Shown: in pieces, positions 44,601 to 52,995 of the stretch | Layout: every line of letters starts with the position of its first letter | Numbering within the stretch: the stretch's first letter is position 1 | NCBI GenBank assembly: GCA_024636855.1 | Contig: JAGXGG010000075.1 | Location: forward strand, 24,165 to 88,164 | DNA length: 64,000 nt | DNA from: Ignavibacteriota bacterium | GTDB taxonomy: Bacteria > Bacteroidota > Ignavibacteria > Kapaibacteriales > UBA2268 | Reading direction: 5' to 3' | Notes under the pieces: generated by a model | The model's input: only the letters and a program-made list of their open reading frames with translations | What the model was told of the DNA's origin: nothing | Database searches by the model: none | Position numbers and translations under genes: made by a program

Positions 44601-45299
44601 TTAAAATTCAAAAATTAATAGTTCTTCTGTGTTATCCTCTAACTTCTCAATCAACTCGCCTGAGCTGTTCCATGCAGCACTACCTCCAACGGCAAGAAAA
44701 TTATCAGAATAGCCGATAGAGTTAACCATCAGAATTGGGATGCTTTTACTTTTAGATAGTTCAGCAAAATACCTGTTTGCTCTTTCAATATTATTCTTTG
44801 GTTTAGCCACACTAGCTAGATATATATCACAACCCATTTCATAGGCTTTGTCAAAATGTTCTGGCAATAGAGACTCATAGCATATAGCAGGAGCAATTTT
44901 CACTCTATCTATTTCTATTATAATTTGCTCTGTTCCTTCTACGAAATATGGCTTTTCATCTGAGTGAAGGTATTGCTTTGAGTAGGTTTGTCTGTTCCTT
45001 TTTGGCTGGAATATTAACATACTGATACATATCCCTTCAACTGAAATAGTTGGTAGTCCAATGCAAATAGTAATTTCTCCACTATCAGCCAGCGCCTGGA
45101 ATTTTTCGAATCTAGTATCTGATTGAGTAGTTGCCAATTCCTTTGCTAACTCTGGCTCATAGCCTATTATCGACAACTCAGGAAAGCAAATCAAATCAGC
45201 TCTATTCTCGATAGCTTCTTTAACATATACTATATGCTTCTCTATATTCTTTTGAATATCTCCTTTGAAAGAGGCTATTTGAGCAAGACAGATTTTCAT
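44601..45299 (-). CDS. Carbon-nitrogen hydrolase (nitrilase superfamily)
   Basis: 232 residues with the catalytic triad: Glu in LICFPELSIIGYEPE (about 42), Lys in YSKQYLHSDEKPYF (about 108) and Cys in APAICYESLLPEHF (about 140). It hydrolyses an amide or nitrile; the chain is short and the substrate unknown (omega-amidase-like or deaminated-glutathione amidase-like are possible). Its first 50 bases are duplicated at 47856-47906, behind the 47903-48361 gene, with which it once overlapped by ATGA. Confidence 0.9.
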   Translation of the reverse strand: MKICLAQIASFKGDIQKNIEKHIVYVKEAIENRADLICFPELSIIGYEPELAKELATTQSDTRFEKFQALADSGEITICIGLPTISVEGICISMLIFQPKRNRQTYSKQYLHSDEKPYFVEGTEQIIIEIDRVKIAPAICYESLLPEHFDKAYEMGCDIYLASVAKPKNNIERANRYFAELSKSKSIPILMVNSIGYSDNFLAVGGSAAWNSSGELIEKLEDNTEELLIFEF

Positions 45300-45312
45300 T
45301 TATTTAGATATT

Positions 45313-47289
45313 TTATTTTTCTTTTCTAGTATTTGATACTAATATTAAATCTCTGAGTTCATCTATTTGTTTTTGCAAATCATTTATTTTTGTTTTTTGG
45401 CTTTCTAATTCTAATAAATACTCTTCGTTCAACCAAGTCTTTTCTTCTAGCTGTTTATTTAACTCTTGCACAGATTTTACCAATGGAACTACAAACTCTG
45501 CATAACGTAATCCGTAGAAATCTTTTTCATTCTTCGGGGCGTCTACACCACTAAAGTCGAATCCGTTGGCTTTGGCTGCTTGTTCCACTTCCTGCGCTAT
45601 AAATCCAGTATATGTAATATTCTCCTTGTCATATTTGGTGTCCCATTTTGAGCTATCAATTATACCAAAGTTATCAGTATAGAACTGTTCAATTTTACGC
45701 AAATCCATAGTGTATGTGACTGGACGTAGTTGATTAATGAACTGAAGACCTTTTACATTTTCCACTACATTTACCTTAAACCTACTATCGCTAATAGTGG
45801 TCCAGTTAACTGCACCGCCTATGCTTGTTATATTCTCATTTCCAACACGCACCATGTCCGATGCAGTAGATAATGACTTATGACCTAAACTCATAGAATT
45901 AGTGAAGTTTGAATCGGCATTGTCAGATAAGTATCCTATTGTCGTATTAAATTCGCCACTAACATTTGATTTAAGAGAAAGTGTTCCTATTGAGACATTA
46001 TTACTACCATTAACATTACTTCTTAGAGCTAAATAACCAACAGCTGTATTTGCATTTCCTGTTGTATTATCAATCATTGCCGTAGCCCCAAGGGCACTGT
46101 TATAATGACCACTTGAGTTAGAGCTTAACGAGTTAGCCCCAATAACTGTATTCGAGAGCCCTGTAGTATTGTAGTATAATGAACTATTCCCAACGGCAGT
46201 ATTATATGCACCAGTTGTATTCTTATTCATTGATTCAGCTCCACATGCAGTATTACCATCACCAGTAATATTGGAATAGAGTGCCCCCGACCCTATAGCA
46301 CTGTTTCTTGCTCCTTCAGTATTAGAATAAAGTGATTGATAACCAACAGCAGAATTTCTGCCACCTTTAGTATTTGAATAAAGTGAGCTGCTACCTATAG
46401 CACAATTACCACTACCTTGGCTATTATTGTAAAGAGCTTGGAAACCGTTAGCCACATTATAGAAACCATAATCATTACTAAATATAGCTTCGTATCCTAT
46501 TGCAGTGTTATTTGAGCCAGTATTGTTTAAATAAAGTGATTTAGTTCCTATAGAAACGTTGTTTCCTCCAGAAGTGTTATTATACAACGATTGTAAACCA
46601 ACAGCTATATTAAAATTACCATTGTTAATACGAAATAAACTTGAATCACCAATAGCTATATTTCCTTCTCCATTATAGATAGTTCTTCCCGTTTGTTTAC
46701 CAATTAAGATATTATTATTCTTATTGCTAGACTCTAACCTTTTGCTTGTCATTGTCCATTTCTCTTCACCGTCAAGTGTAAATCTTATAATGTTTTCATT
46801 ATTATTCTTTTCTACTTCAACTCTAGTGTTACCGTCTTTGTCTATGATTCTATCAGTAGGACTACCATCGCCACCACCAGCTATCCTATCTGCTGTGGAA
46901 GCATGTAGAGCATAAGGAACACTTATTAACTGCGTTGTGCTTATGATTGTATAATCTGATTTTCCATTTGGATCAATTTCAGTTTTAATAAAGTACTCTC
47001 CTTTTGACCAATCTATAGATTCAATATCACCTTCTGGGAAAGTAGAAGCACCAATTTGTAAAGAGATTAATCCATTGTCATTAGTTATCGGGTAACTGGT
47101 CTCGCTATAAACCACGTCCCCAGTTACTGAATCGCTTAGAATACTTATTTTAACACTTACAGATTTATTTGAGATCAACTCATTGTTTGCATCTCTGACT
47201 ACCGCCTGATAACTAAACTTGTATGGTGTTTGAGAGTTGATAATTGTAGTAGTTAATAATATTAATAATATTGTAATTATCTTTTTCAT
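45313..47289 (-). CDS. Tail-fibre-like surface protein with S74 chaperone domain
   Basis: 658 residues. Signal peptide (MKKIITILLILLTTTIINSQ), then a Bacteroidota N-terminal domain (FSYQAVVRDANNELISNKSV, LISVPYALHASTADRI). A run of about fifteen 17-residue repeats follows at residues 200-460, for example SAVGYQSLYSNTEGARN and TAVGNSSLYYNTTGLSN. The consensus xAxGxxSLxxNTxGxxN fits a left-handed beta-roll like YadA heads. The C-terminus has the intramolecular chaperone of endosialidase (SDSRFKVNVVENVKGLQFIN, FIAQEVEQAAKANGFDF) and a coiled coil. Known: S74 domains trimerise the fibre and may cleave off. It lies in an insert between two copies of the nitrilase start. Confidence 0.9.
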   Translation of the reverse strand: MKKIITILLILLTTTIINSQTPYKFSYQAVVRDANNELISNKSVSVKISILSDSVTGDVVYSETSYPITNDNGLISLQIGASTFPEGDIESIDWSKGEYFIKTEIDPNGKSDYTIISTTQLISVPYALHASTADRIAGGGDGSPTDRIIDKDGNTRVEVEKNNNENIIRFTLDGEEKWTMTSKRLESSNKNNNILIGKQTGRTIYNGEGNIAIGDSSLFRINNGNFNIAVGLQSLYNNTSGGNNVSIGTKSLYLNNTGSNNTAIGYEAIFSNDYGFYNVANGFQALYNNSQGSGNCAIGSSSLYSNTKGGRNSAVGYQSLYSNTEGARNSAIGSGALYSNITGDGNTACGAESMNKNTTGAYNTAVGNSSLYYNTTGLSNTVIGANSLSSNSSGHYNSALGATAMIDNTTGNANTAVGYLALRSNVNGSNNVSIGTLSLKSNVSGEFNTTIGYLSDNADSNFTNSMSLGHKSLSTASDMVRVGNENITSIGGAVNWTTISDSRFKVNVVENVKGLQFINQLRPVTYTMDLRKIEQFYTDNFGIIDSSKWDTKYDKENITYTGFIAQEVEQAAKANGFDFSGVDAPKNEKDFYGLRYAEFVVPLVKSVQELNKQLEEKTWLNEEYLLELESQKTKINDLQKQIDELRDLILVSNTRKEK

Positions 47290-47290
47290 T

Positions 47291-47758
47291 TTATTTTTCC
47301 TTAATTAACTTAAATGATTGAACTATTTCACCTTCTCTTACTATATTCAAAATATAAGTAGAAGCGGTCAATGCTTTGGTATTAATATATGTTTCGGATA
47401 ATAATATTTTATTAGTGATAACTGTATTGCCTAGTAAATTAACCAAACTATATTCTAATCCAGATATATATGATTCATCAATTTTCAAAGTAACATTGTC
47501 TGTACTTGGGTTTGGGAATACTTCAATTGAAAAGTCATCTCTACTATCTTCAATGGAAGTAATAGTTATTCTGTATGGTTGCTGTAGACCCGTTTGGACT
47601 TGTCCTTCTCCACTCTGCACTTCATACAAGACCTGCCCAATGGAATAAGAGACGCTTCCAGCTGTTGACTTTGCATCACCACCAGAGCTTACTGTACCTT
47701 CTTGGGCGAAAGTGTTAAAATTTAAGAATAAAAGTATAATTAGTACTGATTTACACAT
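47291..47758 (-). CDS. Small T9SS-sorted protein
   Basis: 155 residues from the ATG at 47758 (MCKSVLIILLFLNFNTFAQ); an ORF call from 47893 runs through the nitrilase remnant and is not coding there. The mature start AKSTAGSVSYSIGQVLYEV and GLQQPYRIT is a common motif of Bacteroidota secreted proteins. The rest is a type A T9SS sorting domain (EVFPNPSTDNVTLKIDE to EIVQSFKLIKEK). It is mostly a sorting domain with little cargo. It is directly followed by the S74 surface protein gene (one base between), so the two are an operon and may be assembled together. Confidence 0.85.
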   Translation of the reverse strand: MCKSVLIILLFLNFNTFAQEGTVSSGGDAKSTAGSVSYSIGQVLYEVQSGEGQVQTGLQQPYRITITSIEDSRDDFSIEVFPNPSTDNVTLKIDESYISGLEYSLVNLLGNTVITNKILLSETYINTKALTASTYILNIVREGEIVQSFKLIKEK

Positions 47759-47810
47759 AGTTTTCACCGTCCATTTAATATGTTTTTCTAAAATTGGAAG
47801 TTCCAATACT

Positions 47811-47840
47811 ATATAGACACATGAACGATGTAAACATCTC
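47811..47840 (-). promoter_or_regulatory. Dispersed element upstream of a T9SS cargo gene
   Basis: On the minus strand GAGATGTTTACATCGTTCAT then GTGTCTATAT, matching 24907-24935 and 30342-30368. It lies 53 bases before the ATG at 47758. Confidence 0.45.
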
Positions 47841-47855
47841 CGAAATAACAAAAGT

Positions 47856-47906
47856 TTTTTGAATATCTCCTTTGTAAGAAGTAATTTGAGCAAGACAGAT
47901 TTTCAT
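47856..47906 (-). pseudogene. Duplicated 5' end of the nitrilase gene
   Basis: Reads MKICLAQITSYKGDIQK, the nitrilase N-terminus with two substitutions, and then loses similarity. About 45 of 50 bases match 45250-45299. Its ATG overlaps the TGA of the 47903-48361 gene as ATGA. That is the expected junction of an intact operon, so this is the original position of the nitrilase start. Confidence 0.85.
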
Positions 47907-48361
47907 GGAATTATTTTCTCTAGTTCACCTTCATTGACAATGTAATACTTTGTTGTATCTAAAGGAGTTGAATTTTCTGAAATATATGAGGCGTCATTTA
48001 CAATAATAAGTCGACTTTCTATTTTAAAATTAACTCCATAAGTTGATGTAATACGATCATATATCTTACCATTTGTTCTATCTACCAAAATGGAGACTTG
48101 ACAATTTATACCGCATCCCCAAGTAACGACTGTGTATTTATCTGCAAAATTAATGCCTTCTTTACACTTCTCAGTAACAATAGTTTTAAATTTTTTATAA
48201 TCACTATTAGAACTAAAGTCTGGCTCTACAAGTTTGAAATCTGTTTCTATACATTCATATTTTTCAAAAAGAATTTCATTAGAGACTGTCTCCTTACTAT
48301 TTAGTAGAGTTATAGATGATAAAAGTATTAATACTATTATGTTGGTCTTGAGTATGTTCAT
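47903..48361 (-). CDS. Exported protein of unknown function
   Basis: 152 residues with a signal peptide (TNIIVLILLSSITLLNSKE). The centre contains NFADKYTVVTWGCGINCQVS, where a CGxxC pair follows a strand; the end is ILVDRTNGKIYDRITSTYGV. This pattern recurs in small Bacteroidota exported proteins, but I do not know the function. It starts one base after the 48363-49073 gene and once ran by ATGA overlap into the nitrilase gene. Confidence 0.75.
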   Translation of the reverse strand: MNILKTNIIVLILLSSITLLNSKETVSNEILFEKYECIETDFKLVEPDFSSNSDYKKFKTIVTEKCKEGINFADKYTVVTWGCGINCQVSILVDRTNGKIYDRITSTYGVNFKIESRLIIVNDASYISENSTPLDTTKYYIVNEGELEKIIP

Positions 48362-48362
48362 T

Positions 48363-49073
48363 TTATTTATTTAACCTATTGTAATAAAGCAATTCTAGCT
48401 CTCCAGTTTGGTTTTTGTCAACTATAACTAAAGTATCGCCACCTTTCAAATAATATTCAATTTGGTTTATTAAACCATCACTATCAAAGTCGTATCTGAC
48501 ATTTGTGATATTCTCATCATTGTCATACGTTATATACTGATCTATAAACCCATCATCATTTTTATCAATGTTCAAATTACGAAGCATAGCATCTTTTGAA
48601 TAAATAAACTCTTTTTCGAAATTAAAATTAAAATTATTATCAATATGTTTTTCTAGTAATGTTCCACTAGATTTATCTAATACTTCCATTGTTGTATTGC
48701 TATAATCCCAAACATATTCGAAATTATCAGCTAAATCTTCTCTATTCACTATAGACCAATACTTAACAGCGACTACCGTAATAATAGAAGCATATACGAT
48801 TATAGCAATATTCTTAAAGTTATATTTTTTACCTTTATTTTCTTTTCTTACTTTTTTCCCGATTTCTGCTTGAACATGGGAGTAGATAATTTCAACCCTC
48901 TCACGAAATTCTTCCAGTATAGTAATAATCCCAAATGGAGCTTCATTATTAAATACGGGTAACACAGAATCGTTATTTAGTTTTATAGTATAAGGAATTT
49001 CTTCCTCATTTAGTCTTTTAACTATATATTCTAACTCTAATTCTGATACTATGTTAATATTAAATGATTCCAT
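48363..49073 (-). CDS. Membrane protein with calcium-binding-like repeats
   Basis: 236 residues. A cytoplasmic N-terminal domain of about 70 residues (ELELEYIVKRLNEEEIPYTI) resembles the DUF2007 fold. One transmembrane segment (NIAIIVYASIITVVAVKYW, about 83-101) follows, and then an outer part with two EF-hand-like loops, DKNDDGFID and DFDSDGLIN, and a repeat of the DKNQTG type. It heads an operon that ran on to the nitrilase. Function unknown. Confidence 0.75.
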   Translation of the reverse strand: MESFNINIVSELELEYIVKRLNEEEIPYTIKLNNDSVLPVFNNEAPFGIITILEEFRERVEIIYSHVQAEIGKKVRKENKGKKYNFKNIAIIVYASIITVVAVKYWSIVNREDLADNFEYVWDYSNTTMEVLDKSSGTLLEKHIDNNFNFNFEKEFIYSKDAMLRNLNIDKNDDGFIDQYITYDNDENITNVRYDFDSDGLINQIEYYLKGGDTLVIVDKNQTGELELLYYNRLNK

Positions 49074-49190
49074 ATCAAATTATCCTTTTAAATTTTTTCA
49101 TTTTATTTATTCTTCAAACTCATAACAAATTCATAGCTTTCATTCATTAACTTGACAATCAATTTATCATCTTTTGTTTAGATTCTATAC

Positions 49191-49400
49191 TTATCTATTA
49201 GTATAATAAATCAATATCACTATCAAGGATATGAAAAACAAAGCTCCTATAACATAAGCAATAACATCCTTCGATTCATCTTTGTAAATCTCTTTGATTG
49301 GAGTAGTAGTAAAAGTAAATACTTTTATGAAAACAGCTCCAATTGATTTAGCTATTACTCTCAGTGCTTCCCAAAATATTTCGCCTATAAGTTCTGCCAT
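49191..49400 (-). CDS. Small single-span membrane protein
   Basis: 69 residues: an amphipathic start (IGEIFWEALRVIAKSIGAVF) and one C-terminal membrane span (DVIAYVIGALFFISLIVILI). No motif recognised. The gap to the next gene downstream (117 bases) shows nothing else. Confidence 0.55.
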   Translation of the reverse strand: MAELIGEIFWEALRVIAKSIGAVFIKVFTFTTTPIKEIYKDESKDVIAYVIGALFFISLIVILIYYTNR

Positions 49401-49426
49401 AATTAAACTCCTCTACTAAATTAATT

Positions 49427-49918
49427 TCAGACTAATTCCTTTAATAGATCATCCAAATCCAATCTATATGTGTACATTTCCAATGTTCCGTCTGGTTTAT
49501 GCGGCCATTGATCTTTTGGCTTATCCCAATAAAGCTCTACTCCATTTTTATCAGGATCATCTAGATATATTGCTTCTGATACTCCATGGTCGGAGGCACC
49601 AGTTAATCGGTACTCGGCCTCCAATAGTCTTTTCAATATTGTAGCCAAATCTTTTCTTTCTGGGTATAATATAGCAGTATGAAATAGACCGGTACTTCTT
49701 GAGTTACTTGGAGGGGAGCCTTTACTAAACCAAGTATTTAGTCCTATATGATGATGATAGCCGCCTGCAGATATAAATGCGGCTTCTGTTCCGTATCTCG
49801 TGACTATTTCGAATCCTAATAATCCACAATAGAATTCTAATGAGCGTTCCAGATCAGATACTTTCAAGTGAACGTGCCCAATCCGAGTTTTAGCTGGTAT
49901 TTGGTATTTGTTACTCAT
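49427..49918 (-). CDS. VOC family protein (glyoxalase/dioxygenase fold)
   Basis: 163 residues with two beta-alpha-beta-beta-beta modules. Metal ligands appear as His in IGHVHLKVSDLERS, His in GLFHTAILYPER and Glu in DPDKNGVELYWDKP. The order and the YHHHIGLNTW stretch are those of CatE-like extradiol dioxygenase relatives. Known: this fold covers dioxygenases, glyoxalases and resistance proteins, so the reaction is open. It starts three bases after the DUF1801 gene stop and is co-transcribed with it. Confidence 0.9.
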   Translation of the reverse strand: MSNKYQIPAKTRIGHVHLKVSDLERSLEFYCGLLGFEIVTRYGTEAAFISAGGYHHHIGLNTWFSKGSPPSNSRSTGLFHTAILYPERKDLATILKRLLEAEYRLTGASDHGVSEAIYLDDPDKNGVELYWDKPKDQWPHKPDGTLEMYTYRLDLDDLLKELV

Positions 49919-49921
49919 ATT

Positions 49922-50377
49922 TTATCCTTTTACATTTTTTTCATACAAATCAATCCATTGCTGTACAGTCATTCTAGTACAAAGCTCACCTATCAATTCA
50001 TAAGGGATTGTTTCTATTTTCTTGAATCTGATACAGCTTTTACCCATATCCAATTTCGTTTTTACATATTTTAGGTATTCACCTACAAACCAATCGAGCA
50101 GTTTTTTATCTGCATAAATACCCATGTGGTACAAAGCCACAAAATTTTTCTGCGAAGCAATACTAATGAAGGGGAGAGGTAGCTCTGGAGCGCAGTGATA
50201 ACCGTCAGGGTATAGTGAATGTGGAACTACATAGCCAATCATACCATAACTCATCTCTTCTTTGAATCCTTTTGGGATATTATCAAATATTGTTTGCCTC
50301 AATTTAGACATTGCTTCTTGTCTTTCTTTGGGTATTTTAGAAATGTATTCTTCTGGGTTGCTTGCTTCTATTCTCAT
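49922..50377 (-). CDS. DUF1801 domain protein
   Basis: 151 residues: SNPEEYISKIPKERQEAMSK at the start, EEMSYGMIGYVVP, FVALYHMGIYADKKLLDWF and GKSCIRFKKIETIPYELIGE are DUF1801 marks. Function of the family is unknown. It lies four bases after the PH-domain gene. Confidence 0.88.
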   Translation of the reverse strand: MRIEASNPEEYISKIPKERQEAMSKLRQTIFDNIPKGFKEEMSYGMIGYVVPHSLYPDGYHCAPELPLPFISIASQKNFVALYHMGIYADKKLLDWFVGEYLKYVKTKLDMGKSCIRFKKIETIPYELIGELCTRMTVQQWIDLYEKNVKG

Positions 50378-50381
50378 TTTC

Positions 50382-50969
50382 TCACCATTTTGTTTCTAAC
50401 TTTTCTTCACTAATACGGACGTTGCTTTTTGCATCTGCTATCTTATTATGAACACCACGAACATTGGGTATGAACTCAATACGAACAATTGGGAAATTCT
50501 GATTCTTACTCGTGTCTCTTTTCTTGAAGCTATTTATAGTTTGTCCGAAGCTAATATCACCACTACCATCAGGTCTTTCAGTATATGCTAAGCTAGGTAG
50601 TGAATCTAAAAAGACTGATTTATAATGAACTTTGAAAAGTCCAGATTTCTGAATTATTCTTTTATTAGTTAGTCCATACACTGTGTTTTTCCTTGATAAA
50701 GCGTCGAATATAAATCTAGCAAATAATAAATGAATACCCACTAAAATGAATGGTATTCCAAACAAAGCAAATATAATACTAGCATCCATAGCCATGTATG
50801 TCCAAAACAAAGAAAAAGATAGCCACAGAATACTAAAAATAAATACAAATATATCAGTAGAGCGAAATTTAATTCCTGTTGCTGGTTTGTCTGCCCATAG
50901 CAATCTCTCATCTCCCTGTATCTGGTCGATTATCTCTGAGCGTGGGTCTATGTAGTTGTAGTTATTCAT
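50382..50969 (-). CDS. Membrane protein with bacterial PH domain
   Basis: 195 residues. Two membrane spans at about 37-90 (DIFVFIFSILWLSFSLFWTY, IIFALFGIPFILVGIHLLFA) are followed by a bPH-like domain: NTVYGLTNKRIIQKSGLFKV and FLDSLPSLAYTERPDGSGDI. Known: such proteins are common and of unclear role. It heads the run of PH, DUF1801 and VOC genes, all within five bases of one another, so they form an operon. Confidence 0.85.
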   Translation of the reverse strand: MNNYNYIDPRSEIIDQIQGDERLLWADKPATGIKFRSTDIFVFIFSILWLSFSLFWTYMAMDASIIFALFGIPFILVGIHLLFARFIFDALSRKNTVYGLTNKRIIQKSGLFKVHYKSVFLDSLPSLAYTERPDGSGDISFGQTINSFKKRDTSKNQNFPIVRIEFIPNVRGVHNKIADAKSNVRISEEKLETKW

Positions 50970-51002
50970 TAATTATATTCCTAATTAAGATTCACAATAT
51001 AA

Positions 51003-51035
51003 CAAAAAACCCAATAATTTTTGATTATTGGGTTT
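51003..51035 (-). terminator. Terminator of the 51067-51606 gene
   Basis: On the minus strand AAACCCAATAATC pairs with an A/T-loop partner ATTATTGGGTTT and is followed by TTTTGTT, 32 bases after the stop. Confidence 0.8.
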
Positions 51036-51066
51036 GAATTTCTAAAGTGATATATACTAGAGTATA

Positions 51067-51606
51067 TTAGAAAGTTACTCTTAGGCCTGCATTGATCAAT
51101 AGTCCATTTGAGTATATTGGATTGAATGGAATCTTATTTGCATTTGCACCCGTTCCGACTCCGCCAATTTCTATAAAGTAATTAAAGTTTGGAGTGTGAA
51201 AGAATTCAAAACCGAATAGACCATAACCACCATTTTTCATACTTTCTGATGAAAATTTATCATTTGGGAAAAGTAGTATAACTCCACCTTCTCCGTATAA
51301 TCTAATGAACTCATTCAAATTGCCACCTACGCCAATAATACCTATTGATAAATTCGTATATGGTGTCCAAGCAGTTTCAATGCCATCGATATGCTCAAAC
51401 CAAGACATATTACCTCTCAATCGAAAAGCAATTTTGTCTTGTAAGAAAGAGGGGCTTGTTATGTTGAGACCAAATCCGAAATCATCTTGTATCTGACCAA
51501 TTTGAAACCCTATTCCAAAATTATTATTGATTCCACTTTTTTCTAGAGAATAGATATTACTGTTAAATGATATTAAAGTAATCAGAATAATTAGTACCCG
51601 TTTCAT
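51067..51606 (-). CDS. Outer-membrane or exported beta-rich protein
   Basis: 179 residues: a signal peptide (LIILITLISFNSNIYSLE) and a beta-rich chain with glycine turns (NNFGIGFQIGQIQDDFGFGL, EGGVILLFPNDKF) ending LLINAGLRVTF, as in outer-membrane barrels. No specific family recognised. It lies 12 bases after the alcohol-dehydrogenase fragment on the same strand. Confidence 0.75.
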   Translation of the reverse strand: MKRVLIILITLISFNSNIYSLEKSGINNNFGIGFQIGQIQDDFGFGLNITSPSFLQDKIAFRLRGNMSWFEHIDGIETAWTPYTNLSIGIIGVGGNLNEFIRLYGEGGVILLFPNDKFSSESMKNGGYGLFGFEFFHTPNFNYFIEIGGVGTGANANKIPFNPIYSNGLLINAGLRVTF

Positions 51607-51618
51607 TAAAACCTCTTA

Positions 51619-51918
51619 TTATTTATTATTATTTTCTAAATGCAAATATTGTTTCATTGATTCTACAAAACCTGCAAAATCAGAACCGAGTAATTGTTTC
51701 CTTGGTTTAGTAAGTCCTTGGACTAATCTAATTATCAACCCAAAACCTTTCGGAACGTTTAGTGAGCGGAGACGAACATCAGCAGTGGTTACTGTAGTAG
51801 CATATATCTTGACTAATACCTCATCTCCTTTTGGAACTGGTTTGGCTATTTCTGCCTTTTCAAACACGTCGGGAGTCCCGTATTCTTTATAAATCATTGC
51901 TTTCATATCTTTTTCCAT
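51619..51918 (-). pseudogene. Truncated quinone-oxidoreductase-like alcohol dehydrogenase
   Basis: 99 codons, of which about 88 match the N-terminal GroES-like domain of MDR alcohol dehydrogenases: MKAMIYKEYGTPDVFEKAEI, KGDEVLVKIYATTVTTADVR and KQLLGSDFAGFVES. Then it ends in unrelated residues (MKQYLHLENNNK). Intact enzymes have about 320 residues, so the NADPH-binding half is gone. It is the last gene of the XRE operon below. Confidence 0.85.
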
Positions 51919-52143
51919 TTAATCTGTTAGAATTTCACAATGAAATCCATTCGATTTCACAATTGCTATTATATCTTTTTCTTTTATACCACCATCTGTC
52001 ATTATCTTCAATACATTGTCTGTGTCTTCTTGGTCTAAATACCAACTAGTCACGTTAGGATTGTTATTCAAGTCCTCAATTATACCATTTACTCTTTCGC
52101 CTTGCTCTATATTAGTTTTGAATATGAACAAATTCTCAATCAT
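51919..52143 (-). CDS. Small HMA-like protein without metal-binding Cys
   Basis: 74 residues: [40 protein letters not shown] and [17 protein letters not shown] fit the beta-alpha-beta-beta-alpha-beta ferredoxin-like pattern of heavy-metal-associated proteins, but there is no CxxC. It overlaps the XRE gene stop by four bases. Role unknown. Confidence 0.65.
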   Translation of the reverse strand: MIENLFIFKTNIEQGERVNGIIEDLNNNPNVTSWYLDQEDTDNVLKIMTDGGIKEKDIIAIVKSNGFHCEILTD

Positions 52144-52373
52144 TTCTTTTCCTCCGCTGGCTCATAAGAGAAAACATCTTCAAGCTTTTTATCGAATATT
52201 CTGGCTATTTTGAAAGCAAGTTCAAGTGATGGAGAGTATTTTCCTTTTTCGATTGCAACAATAGTTTGACGAGTCACATCAACAGCCTCTGCTAACTGCT
52301 GCTGGGTCATCTCATTATTATGAAATCTAAGTACCCTGATATTGGAGCTAATATAGTTCTTACTCATATTCAT
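52140..52373 (-). CDS. XRE family transcriptional regulator (short)
   Basis: 77 residues, essentially one helix-turn-helix: [20 protein letters not shown] and [20 protein letters not shown] with a tail [12 protein letters not shown]. This short form (YgzD-like) usually neighbours a small membrane protein, as here. It overlaps the upstream membrane gene by four bases (ATGA) and the downstream gene by four. Probably represses its own operon (inference). Confidence 0.92.
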   Translation of the reverse strand: MNMSKNYISSNIRVLRFHNNEMTQQQLAEAVDVTRQTIVAIEKGKYSPSLELAFKIARIFDKKLEDVFSYEPAEEKK

Positions 52374-52828
52374 ACTCCACTTCGCATATAATAGAACTCA
52401 GATAAATCTGCTATTATAGCTGATACGAGTATACTAAAGAGAATAATGTTGAATGATATAAATACGTTAAAACTAAATACCAATGAGCTTAGGAAAATTA
52501 GAAAACCAACAATAAAGACATGATAGAAGTTTCGGGCTGCCTTTATATCTATTAATTTCCCAAATTCATCTAACTTATCAAACTTCGTCTTATCACCAGT
52601 AATGATTGTATTGATTATAGTTAGTAATATCATCAGAATAATCTTACTAACTACAAATACAGGAATTAATATTAGTATAACAGCACTCCAAAATTCTATT
52701 TGCCCCTGTAAGTCTAATATCTTTTCTGCGTATAACTCAGATACATACCAATAGTAGGTAACGAAAGAGATAATTGTAGTTAATAATGAGAAAAGAGGTC
52801 TTTTTTCAGCTAATGATAATTTTTCCAT
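52370..52828 (-). CDS. Small membrane protein paired with the XRE regulator
   Basis: 152 residues from the ATG at 52828 ([20 protein letters not shown]); an ORF call from 52897 adds a dubious 23 residues. Four membrane spans are visible ([71 protein letters not shown]). Such proteins with a short XRE partner are common in Firmicutes and Bacteroidota, role unknown. It is the first gene of the four-gene overlapping operon. Confidence 0.8.
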   Translation of the reverse strand: MEKLSLAEKRPLFSLLTTIISFVTYYWYVSELYAEKILDLQGQIEFWSAVILILIPVFVVSKIILMILLTIINTIITGDKTKFDKLDEFGKLIDIKAARNFYHVFIVGFLIFLSSLVFSFNVFISFNIILFSILVSAIIADLSEFYYMRSGV

Positions 52829-52995
52829 TTGAATACTATTTTTGTTTAATGTATAATATAATTGATACAAAGTTAATAATAATATACACAATGTCAAATA
52901 TATTATACGCTATGTGAAAAAAAAATGCTCCTTTTAAGGGGAGCCAAATTTTTTAAAGATTTGCTTTATAGCTATTGACTTTCTAAATTAGTCCA

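Noticed and set aside
45700-46700. DNA tandem repeat as an independent element inside the S74 gene
   Set aside because: The periodicity is the 17-residue protein repeat; it stays in frame and belongs to the coding sequence.
47759-47893. N-terminal extension of the small T9SS protein
   Set aside because: It crosses the nitrilase remnant and a dispersed element; the ATG at 47758 opens a clean signal peptide.
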